Assembly (NCBI GenBank): GCA_905221605.1
Contig: CAJNDS010000746.1
Coordinates: forward strand, 628,461 to 638,460
Length of the DNA: 10,000 nucleotides
Direction: 5' to 3'
From: Symbiodinium natans
Lineage: Eukaryota; Sar; Dinophyceae; Suessiales; Symbiodiniaceae
Position numbers and translations under genes: made by a program
Part shown: in pieces, positions 9,963 to 10,000 of the stretch
Layout of the letters: every line of letters begins with the position of its first letter
Numbering within the stretch: the stretch's first letter is position 1
The notes under the pieces: generated by a model
The model's database searches: none
Seen by the model: only the letters and a program-made list of their open reading frames with translations
What the model was told of the DNA's origin: nothing

Positions 9963-10000
9963 TGCCCCGCACCTGAGTCCCCGCACGCGCAGGATGGCCC
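9963..10000. other. Right edge, unique GC-rich sequence
   Basis: The start of another island, cut by the window. Nothing can be said. Confidence 0.5.

Overview
This is nuclear eukaryotic DNA dominated by Arabidopsis-type telomeric repeats (TTTAGGG on the + strand, or CCCTAAA when inverted). By my block boundaries about 34 separate telomeric blocks make up roughly a third of the window. They lie between non-telomeric islands of mostly 90-480 bp. Blocks of both orientations alternate, so this is not one chromosome end but a long interstitial or subtelomeric mosaic. TTTAGGG telomeres occur in land plants, many green algae, cryptophytes, dinoflagellates and some other alveolates. The short GC-rich islands, many poly-G/C runs and dense inverted repeats make me lean to a protist or alga, with a dinoflagellate as first guess, but nothing here proves it. 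I see no rRNA, tRNA, transposase, reverse transcriptase or recognisable conserved protein.

Layout. 1-330 is a non-telomeric flank. 331-6416 is the mosaic, with inverted-repeat (foldback) sequences at 1784-1887, 2326-2558 and 5952-6052, an octamer CCCTAAAA array at 5108-5335, and two head-to-head telomeric junctions near 2875 and 4754. 6518-7098 is a different repeat: about 27 copies of a 20-22 bp unit (core TGACCTTGCCCAGTAAAA) that switches strand four times and forms perfect hairpins. 7130-9962 returns to the telomeric mosaic and ends in a degenerate CCCTAAA tract.

Most interesting pattern. Eleven islands bounded by CCCTAAA on the left and TTTAGGG on the right all fall in a narrow size range (91-131 bp). 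Several carry GC-rich open frames with splice-like edges. In two of them (8911 and 4810, minus strand) a consensus 5' splice site runs directly into the array as GTRAGYTTAGGG. This suggests a testable model: the islands are exons, and the telomeric blocks are the terminal inverted repeats of introns, which could pair (TTTAGGG near the intron 5' end, CCCTAAA near the 3' end). The clearest gene model is a three-exon minus-strand reading of 97 codons at 8337-9011 that starts with a signal-anchor-like peptide. A plus-strand pair at 3166-3411 would be joined by removing an 81 bp intron made almost wholly of telomeric repeat.

Limits. Islands this short often have an open frame by chance, and many are open on both strands, so every coding call is low to moderate confidence. 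The repeats, their orientations and the hairpins are read directly from the sequence and are secure.
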